From contig JNSD01000001.1 of assembly GCA_000754445.1 (NCBI GenBank), positions 135,351-199,350 of the forward strand: 64,000 bases of DNA, in the 5' to 3' direction. How positions within the stretch are numbered: position 1 is the stretch's first letter; every line of letters begins with the position of its first letter. The notes under the pieces are model-generated. The model ran no database searches. It saw nothing but the letters and a program-made list of their open reading frames with translations, and was not told the DNA's origin. The position numbers and the translations under genes were made by a program. The stretch is from an actinobacterium acMicro-4 (GTDB lineage Bacteria; Actinomycetota; Actinomycetes; Actinomycetales; Microbacteriaceae). This document shows, piece by piece, positions 28,718 to 41,868 of the stretch.

Positions 28718-29930
28718 TTCGCTACCCGAGGGCGACAGCGCGCCAGCGGATGGACGGCTGCCCCCGGGCGTGGTCGATGGCGCACCAGAGCGGAGCCTGG
28801 GGCTCTATGTTCATATTCCGTTTTGCGCTGTGCGCTGCGGCTATTGCGATTTCAACACCTATACCGCCGACGAGTTAGACGGTGTCTCAAGGGATAGCTA
28901 TCCAGGCAGCGCCCTGCTGGAGATGGACTTGGCTGCCACCGTGCTGAGCGAGGCCGGATTACCGCCACGAAAACTTTCCAGTGTGTTTTTTGGTGGTGGC
29001 ACACCAACGCTCCTGGGACCAGAGCCATTGTTGAGGGTCCTCGAGCGCGCCACAGACCTCTGGGGGTTAACACCCGGCGCCGAGGTGACCATCGAGGCCA
29101 ACCCCGACAGCGTGGACAAGGACGATCTTGCCGCCCTGGCGCAGGGCGGCGTCACCCGCGTCTCGGTGGGCGTGCAGTCGGTAGTCCCGAGTGTCCTGCG
29201 AACACTCGATCGCACCCACACGCCAGAGCGCGTGCCACTGACGGTGGCGGCGGTGAAGGACGCTGGGCTTGACGTCTCTGTTGATCTCATCTTTGGAAGC
29301 CCCGGTGAGACACTCGAGCAGTGGGACGCGACCGTGCAGGCCGCCATCGAGCTCGACCCCGATCATATTTCTGCCTATTCCCTGATTGTTGAACCAGGCA
29401 CCGCTCTGGCCAGGCGGATCCAGAGAGGCGAGCTCCCGGTGCCAGATGATGACCTGCAGGCCGAGATGTATGTGCTCGCCGATGAGGCCTTTAGCCGCGC
29501 TGGCTATAGCTGGTATGAGATCAGCAACTGGGCGAAGTCTCCCCAGCGTGAATCGGTCCACAACCGCAGCTATTGGAGCAACGAGGACTGGTGGGGGATT
29601 GGGCCGGGGGCCCACTCCCACGTCGGAGGTGTTCGGTGGTGGAACGTCAAACATCCAAGCGCCTATGCCAAGCGCTTGGCGGAGGGGGTTTCTCCGGCTC
29701 ATGCCAGGGAAGTGCTCTTAGCGGAAGACCAGGCGCTCGAGCGGGTTCTGTTGGGTGTGCGGCTTCGTGAAGGAATCCCGAAGGAGTGGATTGACCCCGC
29801 CAAGGGGCCAGTGATCGCTGAGTTCATTGCCAGGGGCCTCGTGGACGGGCGCCACGCGCTTGCCGGCCGCCTGGTGTTGACCAGAGCGGGCCGGCTTGTT
29901 GCCGACCACCTGGTTCGTGAGCTCACCTGA
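28710..29930 (+). CDS. hemW: Radical SAM protein HemW (coproporphyrinogen III oxidase-like)
   Basis: YVHIPFCAVRCGYCDFNTY, SVFFGGGTPTLL, VSVGVQSV; start GTG 28710 or ATG 28689. Confidence 0.93.
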   Translation: MPSSLPEGDSAPADGRLPPGVVDGAPERSLGLYVHIPFCAVRCGYCDFNTYTADELDGVSRDSYPGSALLEMDLAATVLSEAGLPPRKLSSVFFGGGTPTLLGPEPLLRVLERATDLWGLTPGAEVTIEANPDSVDKDDLAALAQGGVTRVSVGVQSVVPSVLRTLDRTHTPERVPLTVAAVKDAGLDVSVDLIFGSPGETLEQWDATVQAAIELDPDHISAYSLIVEPGTALARRIQRGELPVPDDDLQAEMYVLADEAFSRAGYSWYEISNWAKSPQRESVHNRSYWSNEDWWGIGPGAHSHVGGVRWWNVKHPSAYAKRLAEGVSPAHAREVLLAEDQALERVLLGVRLREGIPKEWIDPAKGPVIAEFIARGLVDGRHALAGRLVLTRAGRLVADHLVRELT

Positions 29931-29958
29931 TGACGAGAGGGAGTTTCCCTCGCTACTA

Positions 29959-29985
29959 TTAGCAATCGATGGGCAAGACTGCCAA
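29959..29985 (+). promoter_or_regulatory. Degenerate CIRCE element
   Basis: TTAGCAATC-N9-GACTGCCAA versus TTAGCACTC-N9-GAGTGCTAA (15/18 arm positions), directly upstream of hrcA. Confidence 0.7.
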
Positions 29986-29999
29986 GTCAGGGTGCGGGG

Positions 30000-31046
30000 G
30001 TGGGTAGACACATGGTGTCCCAGCGCGCACTCGAAGTATTGAAAGTCATCGTTCAGGACTACATCGACTCCAAAGAACCCGTCGCATCGAAAGCGATCGC
30101 TGATCGCCACGGTTTTGGTGTTTCTGCCGCCACGATTCGTAACGATATGGCTCTGCTCGAAGAGGAGGAGCTGATTAGCGCTCCGCACACCTCGGCGGGC
30201 AGGGTTCCCACTGATAAGGGCTACCGCGTTTTTGTCGACCAGTTGGCCGGTGTGAAGCCGCTGAGTTCTGCCCAGCGCCATGCCATTGAAGAGTTCATCA
30301 GTCACTCCGCCGATCTTGATGACACACTAGCTCGCACCGTCAGGCTGCTCTCGCAGCTCACCAACCAGGTTGCTATCGTGCAGTATCCAACCCTCAGTAG
30401 CGCCCGGGTTCGCCACGTCGAGCTGTTACCCCTTGGCACGCACCGGCTGATGACGGTGTTGATTACCGATGGCGGCTCGGTGGATCAAAACATTGTCGAG
30501 TGCGCGAACCCCATCGACGAAGTCATCGTCGCTGAACTGCGCGCACACGTGAACCAGCAATTAACGAGCGTTCCCGTGGTGGCCCTGGGGGACAAGCTTG
30601 CCGCTCTTGCCGCCACCGTGTCATCTGATCGCGTGGAGCTGGCCACCTCGATTGCTGAGGCGCTCTCTTACGCCATTGAGGGTCATCGCACCGATCGTCT
30701 TGTGATGGCGGGTGCATCGAACTTGGTGCGCACCGAGCAAGACTTTGCCCACAGTGTCTATCCGGTGCTTGAGGCGATTGAGCAGCAAGTCACGCTGTTG
30801 AAGCTCTTCACCGAGATGCAACTGGATGCCACGGATGTCCAGGCGCGTATTGGGCGCGAAAACGAGGGCGCCCTGTCTGAAGCTGCGGTCGTGGCCTCCT
30901 CCTATCAGAGCGGGGGGCACCAGAGGGCCACCCTCGGCGTCGTCGGCCCCACCAGAATGGATTACTCGAGCAATATGACGGCGGTTCGAGCGGTTGCCCG
31001 CTATCTGTCTCGTTTGCTCGGTGACGATAACCAGGAAAGAAACTAA
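30000..31046 (+). CDS. hrcA: Heat-inducible transcriptional repressor HrcA
   Basis: SQRALEVLKVIVQDYIDSKEPVASKAIADRHGFGVSAATIRNDMALLEEEELISAPHTSAGRVPTDKGYRVFVDQL. Confidence 0.97.
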   Translation: MGRHMVSQRALEVLKVIVQDYIDSKEPVASKAIADRHGFGVSAATIRNDMALLEEEELISAPHTSAGRVPTDKGYRVFVDQLAGVKPLSSAQRHAIEEFISHSADLDDTLARTVRLLSQLTNQVAIVQYPTLSSARVRHVELLPLGTHRLMTVLITDGGSVDQNIVECANPIDEVIVAELRAHVNQQLTSVPVVALGDKLAALAATVSSDRVELATSIAEALSYAIEGHRTDRLVMAGASNLVRTEQDFAHSVYPVLEAIEQQVTLLKLFTEMQLDATDVQARIGRENEGALSEAAVVASSYQSGGHQRATLGVVGPTRMDYSSNMTAVRAVARYLSRLLGDDNQERN

Positions 31047-31049
31047 GGC

Positions 31050-32147
31050 GTGAGCGCAGATCACTATCAAGTTCTTGGCCTTGCTAAGGACGCTAGCGCC
31101 GAGGACATCAAGAAGGCGTACCGCAAGCTTGCCCGCCAACTTCACCCAGATGTCAACAGCGAAGAGGGCGCTGAGGAAAAGTTCAAGCAGGTGACCCACG
31201 CCTATGAGGTCCTCTCGGACCCGCAACAGCGAGCGAATTACGACATGGGCGGTGGTCAAGGATTCGGTGGGCTTGGTCCTTTTGGAGACATCTTTGAAAC
31301 CTTCTTTGGTGGCACACAGGGCTCGCGTGGTCCTAGGCCCCGTCAAGAACGCGGGCAGGACGCACTGGTCCGAGTCGATGTTGACCTCGTCGATGTGATT
31401 TTTGGTGTGACGACAACTCTGGAGCTTGATACCGCTGTGTTGTGTGAAACGTGTCAGGGGTCCTGCGCATCGCCTGGCACATCGCCTAGGACCTGTGACA
31501 TTTGTGGCGGTAGTGGAAGCCTGCAGCGCACGGTCCGCTCGGTGCTCGGGAACATGGTGACACAGAGCCCGTGTGGCAGTTGCCGCGGGTTTGGGTCTGT
31601 TATTGATAGCCCGTGTCCCACGTGTGCTGGCCAAGGTCGGGTGCGCGCCGCCCGCTCACTTTCTGTGGATATCCCCGGTGGCATCGAAACCGGCCAGCGC
31701 ATCCACCTTCCTGGCCAAGGCGAGGTTGGTCACGGTGGCGGCCAAGCCGGCGACCTCTACCTTGAGTTCACGGTCCGCGGAGACAGCCTGTACTCCCGCT
31801 CGGGGGACGACATCATCGCGACCATCGAACTCGATCTCACAGACGCAGTGCTGGGGACTGAAGTCACTTTGCCAGCTCTGGACGGTGATGTCACCGTGGT
31901 GATCAAACCCGGTGTTCAGAGTGGTGATGTCATCACGGTGAAGGGCCGGGGTGTGACGAAACTTCGCGGTCATGGCCGAGGCGATTTGCGATTCGGGGTT
32001 CAGGTGCTCACCCCCACGAAGCTTGGCTCTCAAGAAACCGAGCTGATGAAGAAGTTCAAGGCCCTGCGCAAAGTGGATGCCCCGAGGCTTGCCGGTGCCC
32101 AGCAGGGCATCTTCCATAAGTTCCGTGACCGCCTGTTTGGCGGGTAA
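31050..32147 (+). CDS. dnaJ: Chaperone protein DnaJ
   Basis: J-domain HPD motif, four CxxCxGxG-type zinc repeats. Confidence 0.96.
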   Translation: MSADHYQVLGLAKDASAEDIKKAYRKLARQLHPDVNSEEGAEEKFKQVTHAYEVLSDPQQRANYDMGGGQGFGGLGPFGDIFETFFGGTQGSRGPRPRQERGQDALVRVDVDLVDVIFGVTTTLELDTAVLCETCQGSCASPGTSPRTCDICGGSGSLQRTVRSVLGNMVTQSPCGSCRGFGSVIDSPCPTCAGQGRVRAARSLSVDIPGGIETGQRIHLPGQGEVGHGGGQAGDLYLEFTVRGDSLYSRSGDDIIATIELDLTDAVLGTEVTLPALDGDVTVVIKPGVQSGDVITVKGRGVTKLRGHGRGDLRFGVQVLTPTKLGSQETELMKKFKALRKVDAPRLAGAQQGIFHKFRDRLFGG

Positions 32148-32150
32148 TTC

Positions 32151-32882
32151 GTGGCGCACCTCTACGTGAGCGCAAGCCCTGGCCCGTGGCTCACGGGCGA
32201 CATCATCACCCTGACCGGTGATGAAGCCCACCACGCGGCTCGGGTCGCCAGGCTCACAGTAGGCGAAACAACCGCCGTGGGCGATGGCAACGGAATGATG
32301 GCTCAAGCCACCGTGGCATCCGTTTCTGGTTCAGAGGTGACCGTGACCCTGGGGTCCGTGGAACACCAGGGTCGACCAACTCCAGAAATCTGGCTGGCAC
32401 AGGCTCTCGCAAAGGGTGACCGGGACGAGCGTGCCATCCAAGCGTCCACAGAGCTCGGAATCGACCGCGTCATTCCCTATCAAGCGACCCGGTCGGTTTC
32501 GACCTGGAAAGGCGACAAAGTCGACAAGGGAGTTGCCCGCTGGACCAAGATTGTGACAGAAGCAACCAAACAGGCGCTGCGCGCCTATGTTCCGCAGGTG
32601 AGCGAACCGCAGACCACCACAGAGCTCGGTGCTCGTGCTAGCGAGTGCCAGATAGTGGTCTTGGATCCCCTTGCTACAGAGACCTTGTCCCAGTTTCGAC
32701 CGGTGGGGGACCGCCCGATCCTTCTCGTTGTGGGCCCAGAGGGGGGATTGTCTCCCGAGGAATTGAGCACCCTGGAGAAATCGGGTGCTACGAGGCGCAA
32801 GTTGGGCGAGAGCGTGCTGCGCACCTCCAGTGCTGGGCCAGCAGCGCTGGCTGTTCTCAATGTCACTCTGGGGCGCTGGTGA
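32151..32882 (+). CDS. rsmE: 16S rRNA (uracil(1498)-N(3))-methyltransferase
   Basis: GDEAHHAARVARLTVGE, LVVGPEGGLSPEE, GESVLRTSSAGPAALAVL. Confidence 0.93.
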   Translation: MAHLYVSASPGPWLTGDIITLTGDEAHHAARVARLTVGETTAVGDGNGMMAQATVASVSGSEVTVTLGSVEHQGRPTPEIWLAQALAKGDRDERAIQASTELGIDRVIPYQATRSVSTWKGDKVDKGVARWTKIVTEATKQALRAYVPQVSEPQTTTELGARASECQIVVLDPLATETLSQFRPVGDRPILLVVGPEGGLSPEELSTLEKSGATRRKLGESVLRTSSAGPAALAVLNVTLGRW

Positions 32883-32923
32883 TAGCCCATGCGCCCTCGC
32901 ATCACCCGGCCTACACTAAAGGG

Positions 32924-33277
32924 ATGAGCAGTTCTGAGCCGTCGATCTTCTCCAAGATTGTGTCCCGGGAAATCCCAGCGAACATCGTGATGGAGAATGA
33001 TCGCCTCATTGCCTTTTGGGATATTGCCCCGAAGGCACCCGTTCACCTCCTCGTGGTGCCAAAAACCCAGGAATACGCAAATGTCGCCGAGCTTGCCGCC
33101 GGCGACCCCCAGCTTCTCGCTGAGCTTGTCGGTATGGCGCAAGAGCTCGCCAATGAGCACGCCAATGGCGAATTCCGCCTGGTGTTCAACTCTGGCGCCA
33201 CTGCTGGCCAAACGGTCTTTCATGTCCACGCCCACGTCCTGACCGGCGGGCTCGACGAGGGTTCTCTTGGCGGCTAA
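32924..33277 (+). CDS. HIT family protein (HinT-like)
   Basis: SIFSKIVSREIPANIVMENDRLIAFWDIAPKAPVHLLVVPK, QTVFHVHAHVL; start at leaderless-type ATG 32924. Confidence 0.92.
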   Translation: MSSSEPSIFSKIVSREIPANIVMENDRLIAFWDIAPKAPVHLLVVPKTQEYANVAELAAGDPQLLAELVGMAQELANEHANGEFRLVFNSGATAGQTVFHVHAHVLTGGLDEGSLGG

Positions 33278-34262
33278 ACCTCGCGCCTCCGGCGATTCGG
33301 TGTCGATCACAATCGACGTCGATGACGTTGCCATGATTCGTGTTCTCGGCGTTCACGACCGCGTGCTGAGCCAGGTTGAAGCCGAGTGCCCGGGTGTGGT
33401 GGTGGTGGCCAGAGGCAACAGCATTACGGTCTCTGGTTCTGAGGCAGAAGTGGATAAGGCCCACGCGTTGATTACCGATGTGGTGGCCTTGGCCCGCGCC
33501 GGAGTTGACCTGGCTGCAGCGGACGTGACGAGGGCGTCTCGCATTAAGGCTCAAACGGGTAAGGGGGCGGCGTCGTTCCTGAGCGAACCGATTCTCTCCT
33601 CCAAGGGAAAGACCATCCGCCCCAAGACGCTTGGTCAAAAGAACTATGTGGAGGCGATTGATTCCCACACCATTGTCTTTGGAATAGGGCCCGCCGGAAC
33701 GGGGAAGACGTATTTAGCCATGGCCAAGGCCGTTCAGGCACTGGAGCGCAAGGAAGTCGACCGCATCATTTTGACCAGACCCGCCGTGGAGGCGGGGGAG
33801 CGCCTCGGGTTTCTCCCCGGCACCCTGACCGACAAGATTGACCCCTATCTCAGGCCGCTCTTTGACGCGCTCCACGAAATGATGGACCCAGAGCTAGTGC
33901 CTAAACTGCTGGCGTCTGGGACCGTTGAGGTTGCTCCACTGGCCTATATGCGCGGGCGCACACTGAATTCGTCGTTCATTATTTTGGATGAAGCGCAGAA
34001 CACGTCCCCGGAACAGATGAAGATGTTCCTCACCAGACTTGGCTTTGGCTCCACGATGGTGATCACCGGGGATGTCACCCAAGTGGATCTTCCGGGCGGT
34101 GCTAGCGGACTGAAGTTGGTCGGTGGCATCCTGGAAGACATCGACGACATTCACTTCCACTACCTCTCCGCGCACGATGTTGTTCGCCACTCTTTGGTGT
34201 CGGAAATCGTCGATGCCTATGCACGTTTTGATGCCAAAGGGGTGAAAAAAGGTGCCCGTTGA
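33267..34262 (+). CDS. PhoH family protein
   Basis: FGIGPAGTGKTYLAMAKAV, ILTRPAVEAGERLGFLPGTLTDKIDPYLRPL, IILDEAQNTSPEQMKMFLTRLGF. Confidence 0.96.
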   Translation: MAAKPRASGDSVSITIDVDDVAMIRVLGVHDRVLSQVEAECPGVVVVARGNSITVSGSEAEVDKAHALITDVVALARAGVDLAAADVTRASRIKAQTGKGAASFLSEPILSSKGKTIRPKTLGQKNYVEAIDSHTIVFGIGPAGTGKTYLAMAKAVQALERKEVDRIILTRPAVEAGERLGFLPGTLTDKIDPYLRPLFDALHEMMDPELVPKLLASGTVEVAPLAYMRGRTLNSSFIILDEAQNTSPEQMKMFLTRLGFGSTMVITGDVTQVDLPGGASGLKLVGGILEDIDDIHFHYLSAHDVVRHSLVSEIVDAYARFDAKGVKKGAR

Positions 34263-34710
34263 GCTCACCAACGAATCTGGTGTGGTGCTAGTGGAGTCCG
34301 AGCTTCAGGACGTTGTGCTCTTTGGTATGTCCCAGATGAGGGTGCACCCCGATGCTGAGCTCGCGATTGTGTTGGTCGATGAGGCTGCGATGGAGCAGCT
34401 CCACCTGCAGTGGATGGGCGAACCAGGCCCAACCGATGTTTTGAGCTTCCCGATGGACGAGCTTCGACCAGGGCGCGATGGAGAAACCTCGGCAGAGGGA
34501 ATTCTTGGCGACATTGTGTTGTGTCCAACGGTGGCAGCGTCTCAGGCAGAGGCGGCCGGCCACTCTGTGATGGCCGAGCTCTCTCTGCTGACCATCCACG
34601 GCCTGCTGCACTTACTGGGTTATGACCACGCCGAGCCAGAAGAAGAGAAAGAAATGTTCGGCCTGCAGGCCGACATTCTCAAGAAATACTCCGACCAGAC
34701 AGGCCGCTAA
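34252..34710 (+). CDS. ybeY: rRNA maturation RNase YbeY
   Basis: GEPGPTDVLSFPMDE, LTIHGLLHLLGYDHAEPEEEKEMF. Confidence 0.96.
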   Translation: MPVELTNESGVVLVESELQDVVLFGMSQMRVHPDAELAIVLVDEAAMEQLHLQWMGEPGPTDVLSFPMDELRPGRDGETSAEGILGDIVLCPTVAASQAEAAGHSVMAELSLLTIHGLLHLLGYDHAEPEEEKEMFGLQADILKKYSDQTGR

Positions 34711-34713
34711 TCC

Positions 34714-36033
34714 ATGGGCATTGTTTTTGTTGTCATCGCGGCAGTTCTGATTGCCCTGGGTGGTTTCACCATGGCCCTGCGCACGAGCTTGGCGACTCTG
34801 TCGCGAAATGACCTGTTGGAGGAAGCCGAAAAGGTGAGAAAGCCACAGGCGCTTCACAAAATTGCCTCGGATGTCGAGGCCCACATCACAGCACTTCGTT
34901 TTGTTCGTGTTTTTTTGGAAACCATTGCCGCTGCGCTGATCACCCTGGCGCTGGTCACCTGGTTGTCCGAGTGGTGGCAGGTTCTACCCGCCGCCACCGC
35001 GATCATGACGGCGGTGTCCTTTGTGGTGGTGGGCTCGAGCCCCCGCTCTGTCGGTGTGAGAAACGCCAGGTTCTTTATTCGCTTCTTCGCCCGCTTTGTT
35101 CGATTTGTTCGCTTAGCCCTCGGCCCGGTGGCTGAGGCGCTGATTGTGGTGGGCAATATCGTGACCCCTGGTAGCAGCGCTACGGCGGGAATCACCAGCG
35201 AGGACCAATTTCGTCACTGGGTTGACGAGGTCGCAGATCAAGACATGCTCGAAGACGAAGACCGCGAACTTCTGCACTCGGTCTTCGAGTTCGGCGACAC
35301 CATCGTTCGAGAAATCATGGTGGCCCGCACTGACATGGTCACCGTCGATGCGGATGACACCGTGCGCGATGCGATGGCGGTCTTTCTCGACAAGGGTGTT
35401 TCTCGCATACCGGTCATTGGAAAAAACAGCGACGAAGTTATCGGCATTTGTTATCTGCGGGATGTCGCCCGGGTTGAGCATGAGAAACCCGCCCTTGCCA
35501 AGAAATCTTCGATTGCAAGCCTCGCAAAGCCGGCGCTCTTCGTGCCAGAGAGCAAGAAAGCCGATGATACGTTGCGTTTTCTTCAGCGAGAACAGAATCA
35601 CCTCGCGATGGTCGTCGATGAATACGGCGGAATTGCTGGCCTTGTGACACTAGAGGACCTGATGGAAGAACTCGTCGGGGAGATCTCTGACGAGTATGAC
35701 GAGGAGGTCGTCGATATTCACGACCTTGGCGCCAACCGATACCGCGTCTCGGCTAAGTATGCGGTTGCCGATCTCGGGGATCTCTACGACATCGACATCG
35801 AGGAAGACGGTGTCGACACCGTCGGTGGCCTGCTCGCAAAGTATGTGGGGCGTCTGCCGGTATTGGGATCGCGCGCCCAAACGGCGGATCTTGTATTGGT
35901 GGCAGAAAAGCTTGAGGGCAGACCCAAGCGAGTCGCCTGGATTCACGTCTCGCCGACCGACGCATGGCTAGAGCGCACCGCGCTTCGCGCAGAAATTGAC
36001 CAGGCCGTTACCGGCGAAATCCCCCTGCCATGA
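34714..36033 (+). CDS. Hemolysin/CorC family (CNNM plus CBS) transporter-like protein
   Basis: EIMVARTDMVTVDADDTVRDAM, VVDEYGGIAGLVTLEDLMEELVGEISDEYD. Confidence 0.93.
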   Translation: MGIVFVVIAAVLIALGGFTMALRTSLATLSRNDLLEEAEKVRKPQALHKIASDVEAHITALRFVRVFLETIAAALITLALVTWLSEWWQVLPAATAIMTAVSFVVVGSSPRSVGVRNARFFIRFFARFVRFVRLALGPVAEALIVVGNIVTPGSSATAGITSEDQFRHWVDEVADQDMLEDEDRELLHSVFEFGDTIVREIMVARTDMVTVDADDTVRDAMAVFLDKGVSRIPVIGKNSDEVIGICYLRDVARVEHEKPALAKKSSIASLAKPALFVPESKKADDTLRFLQREQNHLAMVVDEYGGIAGLVTLEDLMEELVGEISDEYDEEVVDIHDLGANRYRVSAKYAVADLGDLYDIDIEEDGVDTVGGLLAKYVGRLPVLGSRAQTADLVLVAEKLEGRPKRVAWIHVSPTDAWLERTALRAEIDQAVTGEIPLP

Positions 36034-36926
36034 CTGGCCCAGCACCCTCGCGAGCTGGTTTTGTGACTTTTGTCGGTCGACCCAACGTGGGCAAGTCGAC
36101 GCTCATGAACGCGTTGGTGGGGGAGAAGGTTGCCATTACCTCGTCCAAGCCGCAGACCACGCGTCACGCTATCCGGGGGATCGTGCACCGACAGGGTGGC
36201 CAGATTGTCATAGTTGATACCCCGGGGCTGCACCGGCCACGCACACTGCTGGGCCAGCGCCTGAACGACCTCGTTGCGCACACACTCTCGGAAGTGGACG
36301 TCATCGCGCTGTGCATTCCCGCCACCGACAAGGTGGGTCCAGGGGACCGCTACATCGTCGAGAGCCTCGAGCGTTATCCGAGGGCCACCAAGATTGCGGT
36401 GGTTACGAAGACTGACGCCGCTGAGCCCGCGATGATTGCCGAGCGGCTGCTTGAAGTCAACGAGTTGGCAGATTGGGCCACCATCATTCCGGTCTCTGCC
36501 CTCGAGGGTGACCAACTGGAGTTGTTGATGGACCAGATTCTTGCTCTGTTGCCGGAATCACCCCCGCTCTATCCGCCGGATGCGAATACAGAGCAAACCG
36601 ATGAGGTGCGTATTCAAGAATTGATTCGGGAGGCAACGCTGGAAGGTGTCGCTGACGAACTACCCCACTCCATCGCTGTCACCATCGATGAAATGAATGA
36701 GCGCGATGACGGGCTCCTCAACATTTTTGCCAACCTGTGGGTGGAGCGAGACAGCCAAAAAGGAATCATCATTGGCAAGGGTGGGCAGAAGCTCAAGGAC
36801 ATCGGCCAAAGAGCCCGGGCTGAGGTTGAAGCCTTCCTGGGGCGACGGGTTCACCTGGCGATCCAGGTGAAGGTCTCTAAAGAGTGGCAGAGGGACTCTA
36901 AGAAAATTGATCGCCTCGGTCTTTGA
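36030..36926 (+). CDS. era: GTPase Era
   Basis: VGRPNVGKSTLMNALVGEKVAITSSKPQTTRHAIRGI; KH domain KGIIIGKGGQKLKDIGQRAR. Confidence 0.97.
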   Translation: MTGPAPSRAGFVTFVGRPNVGKSTLMNALVGEKVAITSSKPQTTRHAIRGIVHRQGGQIVIVDTPGLHRPRTLLGQRLNDLVAHTLSEVDVIALCIPATDKVGPGDRYIVESLERYPRATKIAVVTKTDAAEPAMIAERLLEVNELADWATIIPVSALEGDQLELLMDQILALLPESPPLYPPDANTEQTDEVRIQELIREATLEGVADELPHSIAVTIDEMNERDDGLLNIFANLWVERDSQKGIIIGKGGQKLKDIGQRARAEVEAFLGRRVHLAIQVKVSKEWQRDSKKIDRLGL

Positions 36927-36978
36927 AGCGGATGCCGGCTCTGTGGCGCATCCTGGGCCTTGGTGTTACCCTACATTT

Positions 36979-38866
<1,888 letters not shown>

Positions 38867-38894
38867 CTGTCCTCGACACCGGGATACTAGAGGG

Positions 38895-39638
38895 GTGCCG
38901 AGCTACCACGACGATGCGATTGTGTTGCGCACTCACCTTTTGGGTGAGGCGGACCGAATTGTCACGCTGTTGTGTAAGTCGAAGGGGAAAGTTAGAGCGG
39001 TCGCGAAGGGCGTGCGTAAAACGACCAGTCGTTTTGGCTCACGCCTTCAGCCCTTCAATGTTGTCGAGGTGTCGCTCTATGTCGGCAAAAGCCTGGATAT
39101 CGTCCAACAGGCAGACACAATCGCCTCCTATAGCGAGGCGATCAGTCACGACTACCCCCGCTACACCGCAGCGATGGTGATGGTGGAAACAGCTGACCGG
39201 CTCACTGAACACGACTTCCAGAGCTCCCACTACACACTTCTGCAGGGTGGCTTGCGCTCTTTGTCTGCTGGGGAGCACGAGCCGGGAATCACTGTCGATA
39301 GCTACTTGATGCGAGCCCTCGCCCTTGCCGGGTGGGCACCAAGTCTTGAGGAATGCGCGGTCACAGGCCAGCCCGGTGATCACCGGGCGTTTGTGGTCTC
39401 TCTGGGAGGAATTGTCTCGGACGAGGTCGCACCGGCTGGGTCACCTAGGCTTGCTAGTGGCACCAAGGAAGTGCTCGCAGCGCTGCTGGAGGGGAACTGG
39501 CCGGTGGTCGAGTCCGCTCCGGCGAAGAACAAACAGGAGGCCTCCGGCCTCATCGCCGCCCACACGCAGTATCACCTCGAGCGCCACGTGAAATCACTCG
39601 TGCACCTCGATCGCTCGGGGGCGGAGGTGGCATCGTGA
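38895..39638 (+). CDS. recO: DNA repair protein RecO
   Basis: (V)[54 protein letters not shown]. Confidence 0.93.
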   Translation: MPSYHDDAIVLRTHLLGEADRIVTLLCKSKGKVRAVAKGVRKTTSRFGSRLQPFNVVEVSLYVGKSLDIVQQADTIASYSEAISHDYPRYTAAMVMVETADRLTEHDFQSSHYTLLQGGLRSLSAGEHEPGITVDSYLMRALALAGWAPSLEECAVTGQPGDHRAFVVSLGGIVSDEVAPAGSPRLASGTKEVLAALLEGNWPVVESAPAKNKQEASGLIAAHTQYHLERHVKSLVHLDRSGAEVAS

Positions 39639-40432
39639 CCGAGGGTGCTTTCGTGCCGGTGGACTGGACCAAGCAGTATCCACCGGCGTTTGATCAATCC
39701 CGCTTGCCCGGACACGTGGCGCTGGTGATGGATGGCAACGGAAGGTGGGCCAACCAGCAGGGCTTGCCTCGTATCGAGGGCCACCGAGCGGGGGAGGCGG
39801 CTTTGCTCGATGTTGTTGCCGGTGCCCTGCAGGCTGGCATCAGCCACTTGTCTGTCTATGCGTTCTCTACCGAGAACTGGAATAGATCTGCCGACGAGGT
39901 GCGCTTTTTGATGGGGTTCAACCGGGATGTGTTGCGCAGGCGTAGAGATCAACTCAACGAGTGGGGCGTTCGCATTCGGTGGTCTGGTCGCAGGCCGAAG
40001 CTCTGGTCCAGTGTGATTACTGACCTAGAGACAGCAGAGCGCGTCACTCGCCGGAACACAGCCTTGACCTTGACGATGTGTGTCAACTACGGGGGCCGGG
40101 CAGAAATCATCGATGCCGTGCGCGGCATCGGCCGAGACATTAAGGCGGGAAAGCTCTCACCCGAGCGCATCACCGAGAAGACCCTCGCCAAGCACTTGTA
40201 TGTGCCAGACGCCCCCGATGTTGACTTGTTTGTCCGCACCTCCGGTGAACAGCGCACGAGCAACTTCTTGCCCTGGCAGAGCGTCTATGCCGAAATGGTT
40301 TTTTTGGAAACGCTCTGGCCCGACATGACCCGGGTTCAACTCTGGGAGGCAATTTCTGACTATCAGCGTCGCGCGAGGCGTTTTGGAGGGGCTGTGGACA
40401 TCCCTGCCGGGAAAGACCAGGGCGCTAGCTAA
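39635..40432 (+). CDS. uppS: Isoprenyl transferase (undecaprenyl diphosphate synthase)
   Basis: [54 protein letters not shown]. Confidence 0.95.
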   Translation: MTEGAFVPVDWTKQYPPAFDQSRLPGHVALVMDGNGRWANQQGLPRIEGHRAGEAALLDVVAGALQAGISHLSVYAFSTENWNRSADEVRFLMGFNRDVLRRRRDQLNEWGVRIRWSGRRPKLWSSVITDLETAERVTRRNTALTLTMCVNYGGRAEIIDAVRGIGRDIKAGKLSPERITEKTLAKHLYVPDAPDVDLFVRTSGEQRTSNFLPWQSVYAEMVFLETLWPDMTRVQLWEAISDYQRRARRFGGAVDIPAGKDQGAS

Positions 40433-40480
40433 GATAAGGAGTCTGTGCCCACTATTCGGGCTCGACGAGGGAGCTAAAGC

Positions 40481-41866
40481 GTGGCTCAAGCGAGCAAACT
40501 AGACAACGTCATTGCGCTTGCCAAGCGCAGGGGCTTTGTGTTTCAGTCCGGCGAAATCTACGGTGGATCCCGTTCCGCCTGGGACTACGGCCCCTTGGGC
40601 GTTGAGCTCAAAGAAAACATCAAGCGCCAATGGTGGCGCTCGATGGTCAGCTCGAGGGCCGACGTTGTCGGCCTCGACTCGGCGGTCATTTTGCCGAAAG
40701 CCGTGTGGGAGGCCTCAGGCCACGTTGACGTCTTCACCGACCCGCTTGTCGAGTGCCTGGAATGCCACAAGCGTTTTCGTGCAGATCATCTTCTCGAAGA
40801 GTTTGAAGAGAAGAAGGGCCGTGCTCCAGAAAATGGCTTGGCCGATATTGCCTGCCCGAACTGTGGCAACCGCGGTAAGTTCACTGAACCCCGAGCATTT
40901 AGTGGCCTGCTGAAGACTTACCTGGGGCCACTCGATGACGAGGCCGGTCTGCACTATCTGCGCCCGGAGACCGCCCAGGGCATTTTCGTGAACTTCAACA
41001 ACGTGGTCTCCAGCGCCCGGATGAAGCCACCGTTTGGCATTGCTCAGATTGGTAAGAGCTTCCGCAACGAAATCACGCCGGGAAACTTCATCTTCCGCAC
41101 CCGCGAGTTCGAGCAGATGGAGATGGAATTCTTCGTGAAGCCCGGCGAAGACGAGCAGTGGCACCAGTACTGGATTGATGAGCGTTTTCGTTGGTATACG
41201 GACTTGGGCATCAATCCCGATAACTTGCGCCTCTACGAGCACGCCGCCGAGAAGCTCTCGCACTACTCCAAGCGAACCGTGGACATCGAATATCGTTTCG
41301 GTTTTAGCTCGGGAGAGTTTGGTGAGCTCGAGGGTGTTGCCAACCGCACCGATTACGACTTGATGACCCACAGCAAGCACTCCGGCACGGACCTCTCCTA
41401 CTTTGACCAGGCTGTTGGCGAGCGCTGGACGCCCTATGTGATTGAGCCAGCGGCGGGTCTCACCCGCTCGTTGATGGCGTTCTTGGTTGATGCCTATGCA
41501 GAAGACGAAGCCCCCAACGCCAAGGGTGGTGTGGAGACCCGCACCGTTCTTCGCTTGGATCGCCGTCTTGCCCCGGTGAAGGTTGCGGTGTTGCCTCTGT
41601 CTCGTCACGAGGACCTCTCACCACTGGCACAGAGGATCGCCCAAGATCTCCGGCAGTACTGGTCCGTCGAGTTTGACGACGCTGGTGCGATTGGTCGCCG
41701 CTATCGTCGAAACGACGAAATCGGCACGCCCTTTGCGCTCACAGTCGACTTTGACTCACTCGAAGACAACGCGGTGACTATTCGCGAGCGGGACACCATG
41801 GCTCAAGAGCGGGTGTCACTCGATCGCATCCAGGGTTATCTTGCGGAAGCGCTGGTGGGGGCGTAG
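40481..41866 (+). CDS. glyS: Glycyl-tRNA synthetase
   Basis: Class II aaRS with [44 protein letters not shown]. Confidence 0.97.
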   Translation: MAQASKLDNVIALAKRRGFVFQSGEIYGGSRSAWDYGPLGVELKENIKRQWWRSMVSSRADVVGLDSAVILPKAVWEASGHVDVFTDPLVECLECHKRFRADHLLEEFEEKKGRAPENGLADIACPNCGNRGKFTEPRAFSGLLKTYLGPLDDEAGLHYLRPETAQGIFVNFNNVVSSARMKPPFGIAQIGKSFRNEITPGNFIFRTREFEQMEMEFFVKPGEDEQWHQYWIDERFRWYTDLGINPDNLRLYEHAAEKLSHYSKRTVDIEYRFGFSSGEFGELEGVANRTDYDLMTHSKHSGTDLSYFDQAVGERWTPYVIEPAAGLTRSLMAFLVDAYAEDEAPNAKGGVETRTVLRLDRRLAPVKVAVLPLSRHEDLSPLAQRIAQDLRQYWSVEFDDAGAIGRRYRRNDEIGTPFALTVDFDSLEDNAVTIRERDTMAQERVSLDRIQGYLAEALVGA

Positions 41867-41868
41867 TC

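Noticed and set aside
30621-31634. 337-aa minus-strand ORF antisense to hrcA/dnaJ
   Set aside because: Spans two well-supported plus-strand genes and has no recognisable motifs.
40715-41608. 297-aa minus-strand ORF antisense to glyS
   Set aside because: Shadow frame of a conserved gene; no motifs.
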